Shown piece by piece: positions 8,919 through 16,314 of a stretch of DNA of 57,520 bases. The stretch's first letter is position 1, and the number at the start of each line of letters is the position of its first letter. The notes beneath the pieces were generated by a model that was given only the letters and a program-made list of their open reading frames with translations, did no database searches and was not told the origin of the DNA. Origin of the DNA: an uncultured Rhodospirillaceae bacterium (GTDB lineage Bacteria; Pseudomonadota; Alphaproteobacteria; Rhodospirillales; Magnetospirillaceae); contig CAJANL010000140.1 in assembly GCA_903941105.1 (NCBI GenBank), positions 1 to 57,520 on the forward strand, given 5' to 3'. The translations under genes and the position numbers were made by a program.

Positions 8919-9806
8919 CTATAGAGATTTGAAGATCAGGCCATGAAAGCTGTTGCATGCGTCAACGGCCATTACGACAGCTTTGGCAATGGCTGGATCG
9001 TACAGGGATTGGTAGACGCTACGCTGATAGGGCTGATTGTCGATTTGATCGAATTTTAAACGGTCGCTGTGCTGAAGACGAAACTTGAGCATGTAGCTGG
9101 CAAGTTGTTTGAGATTTTCTTTTACGGATTTGTCAGAATGTAGCTGCTGGATACGGACTTGGTACGGATGAGGGAAAATATTTCTTGTGAGCAACTTACG
9201 CAGGTGAGCGTCGGTCATTGAACCAAGATCTATAACCGCATGAAAATGCAGAAGATAGAACGGCAAATCTGACGATGGGTCGCGGCCGAGTGGGTCGAGA
9301 GCAGCAATTTTATTCGGCGTGGTGATCGACTTGGCTAAAAGCGCTTCAATCTCGAAAGCGCCGAGAAAACGCAGGTCGGTATTGGCCCAGTTGGGCAAAT
9401 GATTGATCACGTTGCGGAATTGCTTTTTGAGGTCGTTGATCACGTAGAGGGCGATTGCAGACGGGTCGTAATGGACGCTGTAGAGGATCGTGATGAAGCG
9501 CAGCTGATTGACCGGAACGTGGCCAAACGCTTTGACCATTTTGCGTGAGAATTTTGCTTGCTGCTTGTGGCGGCACATTGGGCAATAGGGCTGGTTGCAC
9601 GGCGTGCGAGGTACGCAGTGATACAAGCGGCCGGCGAGAGTACGTGCTGGAATGTCGGTAAAATCTTTGCAAAGAGATTCGATGACGTACTTGCGCTGAT
9701 GGATTTTGCTTTTGATCTTGTCGCCGATTTTTTCTGAATAGCGGTACTTAAGGTCGATGGCTGTTCCATCTTTGATTAAATCGAAGATCGGCTGAGCGGT
9801 GGTCAT
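8919..9806 (-). CDS. Putative HUH-type rolling-circle replication initiator (Rep-like)
   Basis: About 295 residues from ATG 9806 (a TTG at 9824 would add six). Motifs, numbered from ATG: a cysteine cluster at 64, 70, 75 and 78 (CNQPYCPMC) like the zinc site of many plasmid and phage Rep proteins; RFITILYS at about 103-110, like motif I; LHFHAVIDL with the His-hydrophobe-His pair at 187 and 189 (motif II, metal binding); and YMLK at 238-241, matching the YxxK catalytic motif III. Together these suggest a nicking-joining endonuclease that starts rolling-circle replication. The assignment rests on motifs, not similarity search. It is read leftward, opposite to its neighbours, behind a 36-residue open frame. 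Confidence 0.6.
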   Translation of the reverse strand: MTTAQPIFDLIKDGTAIDLKYRYSEKIGDKIKSKIHQRKYVIESLCKDFTDIPARTLAGRLYHCVPRTPCNQPYCPMCRHKQQAKFSRKMVKAFGHVPVNQLRFITILYSVHYDPSAIALYVINDLKKQFRNVINHLPNWANTDLRFLGAFEIEALLAKSITTPNKIAALDPLGRDPSSDLPFYLLHFHAVIDLGSMTDAHLRKLLTRNIFPHPYQVRIQQLHSDKSVKENLKQLASYMLKFRLQHSDRLKFDQIDNQPYQRSVYQSLYDPAIAKAVVMAVDACNSFHGLIFKSL

Positions 9807-9813
9807 GACGATC

Positions 9814-9924
9814 TTATTTTGCAAAACGAGCGCGAAGGGTCATGAAGACGGCGTATAGCGCAAGGTCATCGATGTGAATAACGCGATCGCTAAAACCGAC
9901 GGAAATATATTGACTTGATGGCAT
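9814..9924 (-). CDS. 36-residue open frame upstream of the rep-like gene
   Basis: It starts at ATG 9924 with a strong AGGAG ribosome site and runs MPSSQYISVGFSDRVIHIDD to a TAA at 9814-9816. It ends 8 bases before the ATG of the rep-like gene and overlaps that gene's alternative TTG start, an arrangement that suggests translational coupling or a control peptide as in some rolling-circle plasmids. The peptide has no recognisable motif. The good ribosome site is the main evidence that it is translated. Confidence 0.45.
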   Translation of the reverse strand: MPSSQYISVGFSDRVIHIDDLALYAVFMTLRARFAK

Positions 9925-10023
9925 AATTGAAACTCCTTGAAATTATTGGCGCTACATAGCAAGCGTATTTATGACTGAGGCGGATAAATAGTGACGGAGA
10001 AACAAAATTATTTGAGGTGCAGC

Positions 10024-10296
10024 ATGGACACATTACAGAACACATACTTGGAACTTACGGAACGTGGCTTGGCAAAGGGGCAGTACGACTTTAGCAGGCA
10101 TTGGCTGGGTCGTGATCGCAGCTACTTTTCGAGTTTGAAGGCACGGAAGCAAGAAGCAGGCGCACGCACGATGCTGAAGCTGGCCACGAACTTGACGAAG
10201 GCTATGGTGATGGCGAGGGCCGAACGACGCAACAGTGATGCGGCACTGCTGGACCGGCTGAGCAGCAGAATTTGGAACAGCGTGATGGCGGGCTGA
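10024..10296 (+). CDS. Small protein resembling DUF6626
   Basis: A 90-residue protein from ATG 10024, preceded by GAGGTG. The central part, QYDFSRHWLGRDRSYFSSLK, resembles the small DUF6626-type proteins of alphaproteobacteria, with two helices around an RSYF-x-x-L core that may be a helix-turn-helix; this family name is from memory and tentative. It is divergent from the rep-like gene, and the roughly 100 bases between them could hold a shared control region. A regulatory role is inferred from size and position only. Confidence 0.5.
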   Translation: MDTLQNTYLELTERGLAKGQYDFSRHWLGRDRSYFSSLKARKQEAGARTMLKLATNLTKAMVMARAERRNSDAALLDRLSSRIWNSVMAG

Positions 10297-10388
10297 TGCT
10301 GTGGGGCGCGCGTTTTAAGCGCGGCTACAGCGTAGAGGCAAGGCGAGCAGCTACTACGGCAGCAAGGAACAGATCGGGCGCTGTATGA
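10296..10388 (+). CDS. Possible 30-residue coupled open frame
   Basis: A TGATG junction joins the stop of the preceding gene to the ATG at 10296. The reading frame (MLWGARFKRGYSVEARRAAT and ten more residues) is basic and ends at 10388. Stop-start overlap is the only support; it has no own ribosome site and no family. The rest of 10389-10551 shows no gene. Confidence 0.2.
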   Translation: MLWGARFKRGYSVEARRAATTAARNRSGAV

Positions 10389-10551
10389 CGCTTAAATCTG
10401 GGCCGAAGACGCGGCCAGCACGGCTACATTTACACTATATAGAATGAGCGACAACAGGACAACGATTGCGCTTATTTGCAGATAATCAGGTCGCGATGCT
10501 GGTGCTGGGCCATTTACTGTTTTTGCAGGCAAATGCTTGGAGGAACGGAAA

Positions 10552-11001
10552 ATGGCAACTTTGGCGAAGCTTAAGCTGAGCACGGTGGCGCGCAAGGTGG
10601 AGCAGGTCACGGCTGAGCAGCACATGCGGCAGCGCATGTTGGGAAATTTGGCCGAGCAATTGGGACTGGCGAGGGCGCTGGTGGACAACACGGTTTTTAC
10701 GGTCACGCAGACGCGCTACACGACCGATGAGAACGGCCAGCGCAAGGCCGTTGAACACAGCAAGCGGCTGCGGTCGTGGTTTTGGCACGACCTGAGCGGC
10801 AAATGGTACTTGGAGTTGCGCTACGGCAGCAGCGTGCTGAACTTGGCCGGCGACAAGAGCAGCATTGAGGTTGGGTTGAAGGAAAAGCTGGTCGAGACAA
10901 TTGAGACTGTCATTGAAGCGGTTGCGGCTGGTGAACTGGACGCGGCGATGAAGAAGGCGGTCGCGGGCAGAAAAGTAAAGAAGGCCAACGATCTGACGTA
11001 A
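10552..11001 (+). CDS. Element protein resembling DUF6641, function unknown
   Basis: A 149-residue protein starting at ATG 10552, with GGAGG about 9 bases upstream. It begins MATLAKLKLSTVARKVEQVT, has a central basic-aromatic segment (RSWFWHDLSGKWYLELRYG) typical of a small beta-rich fold, and ends in a helical region with basic tail residues. It resembles the DUF6641-type small proteins of alphaproteobacterial mobile elements; the family name is tentative. It is the last gene before the right end of the element. The tryptophan-rich core and basic charge would suit nucleic-acid binding, but nothing proves it. Confidence 0.5.
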   Translation: MATLAKLKLSTVARKVEQVTAEQHMRQRMLGNLAEQLGLARALVDNTVFTVTQTRYTTDENGQRKAVEHSKRLRSWFWHDLSGKWYLELRYGSSVLNLAGDKSSIEVGLKEKLVETIETVIEAVAAGELDAAMKKAVAGRKVKKANDLT

Positions 11002-11018
11002 ATGCACTACGAATGCAC
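11002..11018 (+). repeat. ATGCAC-TACGA-ATGCAC direct repeat at the right end of the element
   Basis: Same motif and spacing as at 5837-5853; the two copies share AATGCACTNNGAATGCACT over 19 bases. It starts directly after the stop codon of the last element gene and lies about 60 bases inside the right boundary repeat. Confidence 0.6.
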
Positions 11019-11078
11019 TACGTAAGCTTTGGCACGTTTTTTCTACGGTTATCAATGGTTGGCATGGTTAGCAGTTTG

Positions 11079-11089
11079 ACTCGCGCTAA
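11079..11089 (+). repeat. Putative attR core (direct repeat ACTCGCGCTAA)
   Basis: Exact copy of the rpsD end at 5701-5711. It is followed after about 22 bases by a strong terminator on the + strand that has no other gene directly upstream, which fits it having once ended rpsD. Confidence 0.65.
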
Positions 11090-11111
11090 GCTCTACTTCG
11101 CGAAAATGGAC

Positions 11112-11147
11112 AAGGCCCCGGCAGCGATGCCGGGGCCTTTCTTGTTT
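11112..11147 (+). terminator. Rho-independent terminator, probably the original rpsD terminator
   Basis: AAGGCCCCGGC pairs perfectly with GCCGGGGCCTT around AGCGAT, followed by TCTTGTTTT. It lies just outside the right boundary repeat of the element. Confidence 0.85.
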
Positions 11148-11271
11148 TGTCGCCCCGACCCGGCATTTTTTTCAGATCGTTACAAATTGTTTACTCCTAT
11201 TTATCCTGCATTTGCGCCTGATGGGCATGATGTCGGCGACACGAGAGACATCACCAATGGGGTGGGGTGGC

Positions 11272-12171
11272 ATGGCAGACCTCGACTACAGCCAGGTAAG
11301 GGCCGTCGTGGCCGAGAGCAACGTAATGATTCGCCAGGGCGTCCGGTACGGCCTGAACGCGATGGGCGTGCGCGAGATCGCCGAAACCGGCTCCCTCACC
11401 TCGGCGCACCAGATGTGTCGCGAGAGCGAGATCGACGTTCTGGTGCTCAACAGCCTGCTCGAAGAAAACGACGCCACCTTCATAGTCCGCGACATCCGTG
11501 CCGGATCGCTGGGCAAGGATCCCTTCCTCCTCACCATTCTGGTGCTCGCGCATCCGTCAGAGCCGCAAGTCAAGACGGCCATGAGCTGCGGCACCGACGA
11601 TCTCCTGCTGGTGCCCTTTGCTCCCGAGCAGATGTCCAATCGGCTGCGCGGCATTACCGAGCGTCGCCGTCCGTTCGTCGTCACCCACGACTATATGGGC
11701 CCCGATCGCCGCAAGGCACAGCGCGAGGGGGTTGCCTCGGCCACCCAGTTCAACGTGCCGCACCCGGTGCGGGCGCGCGCCACGGGCGTCCCGTCTGGGC
11801 GCTATTTCAACCAAGTAGACCAATTCAAGGAGACGCTGGGCCGCGAGCGCATTCGCCGCCTCGCCCATGCGGTGGAGTATGAATTCCGCGACATCTGCGG
11901 TGCCGGCCGCGATGGCTCGCTGACCGCGGACATCCTCATTCCCAAGCTGTTCAAGCTTGAGTCCATCTGCGAGGAACTCACCGCGCGCCTGCCCGGCGTG
12001 GGGGCCTCCGTCGAACTGATCACCGGCTTCCTGGCGGTCTGCAAGAAGATGAAAAACAACGCCAGCAAGGTGGCCTACCCCGATCTGGAGGCTGCCTACA
12101 ACGACGCAAAGCGGATCACCAACACCTATATGTCGTTGCCCGATATCCAGCGGATGGCCGCGAGCGCCTGA
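11272..12171 (+). CDS. Degenerate receiver-domain protein, function unknown
   Basis: A 299-residue protein from ATG 11272 (earlier ATGs at 11257 and 11212 are possible). The first 120 residues fold like a CheY receiver, with the order AVVAES, then DVLVLNSLLEEND, then GTDDLLLVPF. The acidic pair, phospho-Asp and Lys are replaced (Asn at the Asp position), so it is probably not phosphorylated. A linker with GPDRRKA leads to a helical C-terminal domain of about 130 residues with no family I recognise. It is a single-gene unit outside the integrated element. A protein-protein signalling role is inferred. Confidence 0.6.
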   Translation: MADLDYSQVRAVVAESNVMIRQGVRYGLNAMGVREIAETGSLTSAHQMCRESEIDVLVLNSLLEENDATFIVRDIRAGSLGKDPFLLTILVLAHPSEPQVKTAMSCGTDDLLLVPFAPEQMSNRLRGITERRRPFVVTHDYMGPDRRKAQREGVASATQFNVPHPVRARATGVPSGRYFNQVDQFKETLGRERIRRLAHAVEYEFRDICGAGRDGSLTADILIPKLFKLESICEELTARLPGVGASVELITGFLAVCKKMKNNASKVAYPDLEAAYNDAKRITNTYMSLPDIQRMAASA

Positions 12172-12360
12172 TAGCTTCGCCGATCGGCTGCAATCGGCGA
12201 GCTATGATATCATGCTGCGAGCCGTGAAAGCAGGCGCAGCCGCTGTCTTCCTTATGGGTGGGAGTGATCAGACCCTTGCAATGGCAGAAGCCATTGAAGC
12301 CCGGGATATCGCTGCGCGCCTGCCCGGTCGCGTCGGGCCTCACCAACCCGCACCGCAATA

Positions 12361-12399
12361 ATACCCGTTTCAGGAATTTCTGAGTCCTGAAGCGGGTAT
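12361..12399. repeat. Long hairpin (15-bp stem)
   Basis: ATACCCGTTTCAGGA pairs with TCCTGAAGCGGGTAT around ATTTCTGAG, with one G-T pair. No clear U tract follows on either strand, so a palindromic repeat or a small structured RNA segment is as likely as a terminator. Confidence 0.55.
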
Positions 12400-12416
12400 C
12401 CAGCGCCCTTTGAGAG

Positions 12417-12454
12417 AGCGGCCAAGGGCGCGGATGCGCCCGCCCGGCGAGGGC
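12417..12454. repeat. 38-base dispersed repeat, copy 1
   Basis: Matches 52213-52250 in the same orientation at 35 of 38 positions; both end in GCGCCCGCCCGGCGAGGGC. Both copies lie in non-coding sequence, in each case beyond the 3' end of a leftward gene. Confidence 0.7.
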
Positions 12455-12649
12455 CTGAAAATTCCGACCACGGGGCATGATTTTCTGGAAATGGTAGCAG
12501 ACGGGGAACAGAGTCGTCGCACTCTTGGCGTTCCGACAGGGCGATATCTCCCCGGCATGGATCGTGGCTGGGATATGCCGACGCCGTTCATCCACGAGGC
12601 GGAACACACCGACGATGGGCCAAGTTCCCCCACCAACCGGGTAGAACGT

Positions 12650-12675
12650 CGCCCCTCCCCGTCCGGGGAGGGGCG
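12650..12675 (-). terminator. Hairpin beyond the 3' end of grxD
   Basis: CGCCCCTCCCC and GGGGAGGGGCG form a perfect 11-bp stem around GTCC, 20 bases past the grxD stop. The U tract on the minus strand is weak, so terminator activity is probable but not certain. Confidence 0.55.
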
Positions 12676-12694
12676 GTGCCGCAGCGAGGAGCCG

Positions 12695-13027
12695 TCAGGC
12701 GCCGACGGCGACGCCCTTGTCCTTGAACAACTGCTGCAGTTCGCCGCTGGCGGCCATTTCGCGCACGATATCGCAGCCCCCGACGAACTCGCCCTTGACG
12801 TAGAGCTGCGGCAAGGTCGGCCAGTTGGAGAACTGCTTGATGCCGTCGCGCAACGACGGATCGACCAGGATGTCGACGCCCCTGAACTTGACGCCGAGGT
12901 CGGACAGCACCTGAACCACTGCGGCCGAAAAGCCGCACTGCGGGAACATGGGGGTGCCCTTCATGTACAGCACGACCTCGTTCTCGGCGATGTCCTGGCT
13001 GATACGTTCGAAGACGGGATTGCTCAT
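12695..13027 (-). CDS. grxD: Monothiol glutaredoxin of the Grx4 family
   Basis: A 110-residue monothiol glutaredoxin with the CGFS active site at residues 31-34, the glutathione-binding segment WPTLPQLYVKGEFVGGCDI, and the usual family length. Such proteins hold and transfer [2Fe-2S] clusters, often together with a BolA protein; no bolA is visible next to it. It is the last gene of the leftward block, 71 bases after folP. Confidence 0.93.
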   Translation of the reverse strand: MSNPVFERISQDIAENEVVLYMKGTPMFPQCGFSAAVVQVLSDLGVKFRGVDILVDPSLRDGIKQFSNWPTLPQLYVKGEFVGGCDIVREMAASGELQQLFKDKGVAVGA

Positions 13028-13098
13028 CGGGAAGAGTCCTCTGGTGTTGGATGTCTACTATCTAGGCTGTCGGCCGCAATGGTGCAACCGCCTGAACA

Positions 13099-14241
13099 CT
13101 ATGCGGCGTCCCCGCCGCAACGGATGGCCTGCCACACCCGCATCGCCTGGAGAGTCTCGGCAACATCGTGGACGCGCAAAAGGTGGGCCCCGGCGTCGAG
13201 GCCGGACAATTCTGCGGCCAGGGTACCGGGCAGGCGCTCGCGGGCCGGCTCGCCACGGCTCATCTGGGCGACGAAGCTCTTGCGCGACACCCCCAGCAGC
13301 AGGGGGCAGCCAAGCCCATGATACAGCGCCAACGCCCCCAACACCTCGGCATTGTGCCGCATGGTCTTGCCGAACCCGATACCGGGATCGACGCAGATGT
13401 TCTGGCGCGGAATGCCAGCGGCGACACAGGCGGCGACGCGATCGGCCAGCATGTCGTAGACGTCGAGTGGCGCACAGGCGTAGGACGGTGCCGCCTGCAT
13501 GGTCTTGGGCTCGCCCTGCATGTGCATCAGGCACACCGCGGCACCGGTGCGCGCCACCAGGGCAAGCGCCTCGGGATCGGCCAGGGCGGTGACGTCGTTG
13601 ACCATACGGGCGCCGGCCTCCAGCGCCGCCGCCATCACACGGGCATGGCGGGTATCGATGGAAACGGTGATGTTCCGCTCGGCCAGGGCACGCACCACCG
13701 GCACGACGCGGCGCTGTTCCTCCTCGTCGGACACCGTCTCGGAGCCTGGGCGGGTGGACTCGCCACCGACGTCGATGACGGCAGCACCGGCCTCGGCCAT
13801 GGCGACGCCACGGACAATGGCCGCCTCGGGCTCGTAGGCCTCGCCACCGTCGGAGAAGCTGTCGGGAGTGACGTTGACGATCCCCATCACCCGCGGCCGG
13901 TCCAGCTCCAACCCGCCCCACGGCTTGCGGGCGCCGCCGATGCGGTGGATCAGGCCCGAGACATGGCGGGCGGTCACCAGCCCCTCGTCCTCGGCCCAGG
14001 AGATCGCCTCGGTGAAGGGCAGCACGGCCAACGAGGCGCCGGCCGCCTCGCGCGACAGCAGCCCCACCGCGGTGAAGGCAAGCAGCCCGTCGGCAATGGG
14101 CCAGCCCTGCCCGGCGATCACCGCCGCCGCTGCCGCCTCGCCGCCGACCACGCCGGCCGGAAGGACGTAGAGTCTCCGTTCCAGCCCCTCTGGGTCGATG
14201 CCGCGCGGCGGCCCGGGGATACGGCGGAAGGCAGTGGTCAT
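13099..14241 (-). CDS. folP: Dihydropteroate synthase
   Basis: About 380 residues from ATG 14241. The catalytic TIM barrel begins at about residue 114 with VMGIVNVTPDSFSDGG and the loop VDVGGESTRPGSE, which bind the pterin pyrophosphate and p-aminobenzoate; GIPRQNICVDPGIGFGKT follows. It makes dihydropteroate in folate synthesis. The first roughly 110 residues are an extra N-terminal region not found in short enterobacterial FolP. An open frame continues upstream to 14412, but it crosses a palindromic terminator and the end of ftsH, so ATG 14241 with AGGTCC-type upstream sequence is preferred. Confidence 0.9.
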   Translation of the reverse strand: MTTAFRRIPGPPRGIDPEGLERRLYVLPAGVVGGEAAAAAVIAGQGWPIADGLLAFTAVGLLSREAAGASLAVLPFTEAISWAEDEGLVTARHVSGLIHRIGGARKPWGGLELDRPRVMGIVNVTPDSFSDGGEAYEPEAAIVRGVAMAEAGAAVIDVGGESTRPGSETVSDEEEQRRVVPVVRALAERNITVSIDTRHARVMAAALEAGARMVNDVTALADPEALALVARTGAAVCLMHMQGEPKTMQAAPSYACAPLDVYDMLADRVAACVAAGIPRQNICVDPGIGFGKTMRHNAEVLGALALYHGLGCPLLLGVSRKSFVAQMSRGEPARERLPGTLAAELSGLDAGAHLLRVHDVAETLQAMRVWQAIRCGGDAA

Positions 14242-14261
14242 GAAAGGTCCCGGAAAATGAA

Positions 14262-14290
14262 GCTCCCCTCCCCCAGCGGGGGAGGGGAGC
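14262..14290 (-). terminator. Palindrome between ftsH and folP
   Basis: GCTCCCCTCCCCC and GGGGGAGGGGAGC form a near-perfect hairpin around AGC, 7 bases past the ftsH stop. No strong U tract follows, so it may attenuate or be a REP-like element rather than stop all transcription into folP. Confidence 0.5.
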
Positions 14291-14296
14291 CTTGCG

Positions 14297-16219
14297 TTAC
14301 GCTCCGGGCTGCGGTTCCGGCCCGGTGCCGAAGCTACCCGGCTGCGGCGTGCCGGCGCTGGGCACCGACGAGCGGCGCGGCGGGTCCTTGGGCTTGTCGC
14401 CGCTGCCGTCACGCACGATCGGCTCGCCCCGCATCAGCCCCTCGATGTCCTCACGCGACAGTGTCTCGAACTCCAGCAGGCCCTTGGCCACCGCTTCCAG
14501 ATCGGCCAGATGCTCGGTGATGATGCGCCGCGCCGACTCCTCGCCCTCATCGACGAAAAGGCGGATTTCTTCGTCGATGATCTTGGCGGTGGCATCGGAC
14601 ATGTTCTTGTGCTGCGTCACCGAGTGGCCGAGGAAGACCTCCTCCTGGTTCGCGTTGTAGCGCAGCGGCCCTAGCTTCTGCGAGAAACCGAACTCGGTCA
14701 CCATGCGGCGGGCGAGATCGGTGGCGCGTGAGATGTCGTTGGAGGCGCCGGTGGTGACGTTGTCGTGGCCGAACACCAACTCTTCCGCGACACGGCCACC
14801 GAACAGGCTGGCGATCATCGCCTTGAGCTGGCCGAGCGACAGGCTGAGCCGGTCACGCTCGGGCAGCGACATGGTGACACCCAGGGCACGGCCGCGCGGG
14901 ATGATGGTGACCTTGTGCAGCGGCTCGTGACCGGGGGCATGCAGCATCACCAGGGCGTGGCCGGCCTCGTGATAGGCGGTGAGCTTCTTTTCGTCCTCGC
15001 TCATCACCATGGAGCGGCGCTCGGCGCCCATCATCACCTTGTCCTTGGCCGACTCGAACTCGGCCATGGTGACCACGCGCTTGCCGGCGCGGGCCGCCAG
15101 CAGGGCCGCCTCGTTGACCAGATTGGACAGGTCGGCGCCGGAAAAGCCCGGAGTGCCGCGCGCAATGATGCGGGCGTCCACGTCGGGGGCCAGCGGCACC
15201 TTGCGCATGTGCACCTTGAGGATCTTCTCGCGGCCGAGGATGTCGGGGTTGGGCACCACCACCTGGCGGTCGAAGCGGCCGGGACGCAGCAGAGCGGGAT
15301 CGAGCACGTCGGGCCGGTTGGTGGCGGCGATGAGGATGACGCCCTCATTGGACTCGAAGCCATCCATTTCGACCAGCAGCTGGTTCAGCGTCTGCTCGCG
15401 CTCGTCGTTGCCGCCGCCCAGGCCGGCGCCGCGATGGCGGCCGACCGCGTCGATCTCATCGATGAAGATGATGCACGGCGCGTTCTTCTTGCCCTGCTCG
15501 AACATGTCGCGGACACGGGAGGCGCCGACACCGACGAACATCTCGACGAAGTCCGATCCCGAGATGGTGAAGAACGGCACGTTGGCCTCGCCGGCGATGG
15601 CGCGCGCCAGCAGCGTCTTACCGGTGCCGGGCGGGCCGACCAACAGGCAACCCTTGGGGATCTTGCCGCCAAGGCGCTGGAACTTCTGCGGGTCCTTAAG
15701 GAACTCGACGATCTCCTCCAACTCCTGCTTGGCCTCGTCGATACCGGCGACGTCCTCGAAGGTGACGCGCCCGGTCTTCTCGGTGAGCAGGCGGGCGCGG
15801 CTCTTGCCGAAGCCCATGGCCTTGCCGCCGCCAGACTGCATCTGGCGCATGAAGAAAATCCAGACGCCGATCAGCAGCAGCATGGGGAACCACGACACCA
15901 GCACGCCCCACAGGGTCGGCGTGTCGTCGGCCGGCGGCATGGCGGTGATGCGCACGTTGGATTCGCGCAGCTTGGAGACGATGTTGGACTCGGCCGGGAG
16001 ATACGAGGTGAAGGCCCGGCCGTCGGTGAAGTGGCCGCTGATCTGAGAGCCCTGGATGGTGACATCGGCCACCTGGCCGCGCTCGACGTCGGCGACGAAG
16101 TCTGAGAATGCCGTCTGGCCCAAGCCGCGCTGGGGCGAAGAGGTCTGGAACAGGTTGAAGAGCATCACCAACAACAATGCGATGATGACCCACAGCGCCA
16201 GATTCTTGCTGAAATTCAA
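14297..16219 (-). CDS. ftsH: ATP-dependent zinc metalloprotease FtsH
   Basis: A 640-residue membrane-anchored AAA+ protease. Two membrane helices (about 7-24 and 107-124) flank a periplasmic segment. The AAA domain has Walker A GPPGTGKT at 195-202, Walker B IIFIDEID and the second region of homology with [17 protein letters not shown]. The protease domain carries the zinc motif HEAGH at 417-421. FtsH degrades misfolded membrane proteins and short-lived regulators such as sigma-32; rpoH is also in this window. It follows tilS in the same direction with a gap of about 95 bases, the common order in this class. Confidence 0.97.
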   Translation of the reverse strand: MNFSKNLALWVIIALLLVMLFNLFQTSSPQRGLGQTAFSDFVADVERGQVADVTIQGSQISGHFTDGRAFTSYLPAESNIVSKLRESNVRITAMPPADDTPTLWGVLVSWFPMLLLIGVWIFFMRQMQSGGGKAMGFGKSRARLLTEKTGRVTFEDVAGIDEAKQELEEIVEFLKDPQKFQRLGGKIPKGCLLVGPPGTGKTLLARAIAGEANVPFFTISGSDFVEMFVGVGASRVRDMFEQGKKNAPCIIFIDEIDAVGRHRGAGLGGGNDEREQTLNQLLVEMDGFESNEGVILIAATNRPDVLDPALLRPGRFDRQVVVPNPDILGREKILKVHMRKVPLAPDVDARIIARGTPGFSGADLSNLVNEAALLAARAGKRVVTMAEFESAKDKVMMGAERRSMVMSEDEKKLTAYHEAGHALVMLHAPGHEPLHKVTIIPRGRALGVTMSLPERDRLSLSLGQLKAMIASLFGGRVAEELVFGHDNVTTGASNDISRATDLARRMVTEFGFSQKLGPLRYNANQEEVFLGHSVTQHKNMSDATAKIIDEEIRLFVDEGEESARRIITEHLADLEAVAKGLLEFETLSREDIEGLMRGEPIVRDGSGDKPKDPPRRSSVPSAGTPQPGSFGTGPEPQPGA

Positions 16220-16314
16220 GTTCGGGCCCTTCCTCGTTTGCCCGCTGTCGAACGCGTCAATGCGCCCGGTCCGCGGCCGTAATACGTTGCCCTACAGATA
16301 ATGCCCGCCCGCGC

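Larger units (their letters stand above)
5701..11089 (+). mobile_element. Integrated element of about 5.4 kb inserted at the 3' end of rpsD
   Basis: The 11-base sequence ACTCGCGCTAA covers the rpsD stop codon at 5701-5711 and is repeated exactly at 11079-11089. A strong terminator follows each copy, as expected if the right one was the original rpsD terminator. Between the copies lie an integrase gene next to the left end, a second tyrosine recombinase, a CheY-like regulator, a putative HUH Rep and several small unknown genes. Base composition is lower in GC and codon choice differs from the flanks. I see no capsid, tail or conjugation genes, so this resembles a phage satellite or small integrative plasmid-like element. 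Its mobility is inferred. Confidence 0.75.
12172..12694. other. Intergenic region with hairpins and a dispersed repeat
   Basis: No gene is credible here. It holds a stem-loop at 12174-12202 just after the receiver-like gene, a 15-bp-stem hairpin at 12361-12399, the 38-base dispersed repeat at 12417-12454, and a GC hairpin at 12650-12675 beyond grxD. The rest (12203-12360, 12455-12649) shows nothing I can name. Confidence 0.5.

Noticed and set aside
13099..14412. 437-residue FolP starting at 14412
   Set aside because: The added residues come from ftsH sequence and a palindromic terminator; the ATG at 14241 fits better.
14765..16105. Long + strand open frame antisense to ftsH
   Set aside because: It lies entirely inside the clear ftsH gene, and its translation is the low-complexity type expected from GC-rich antisense frames.
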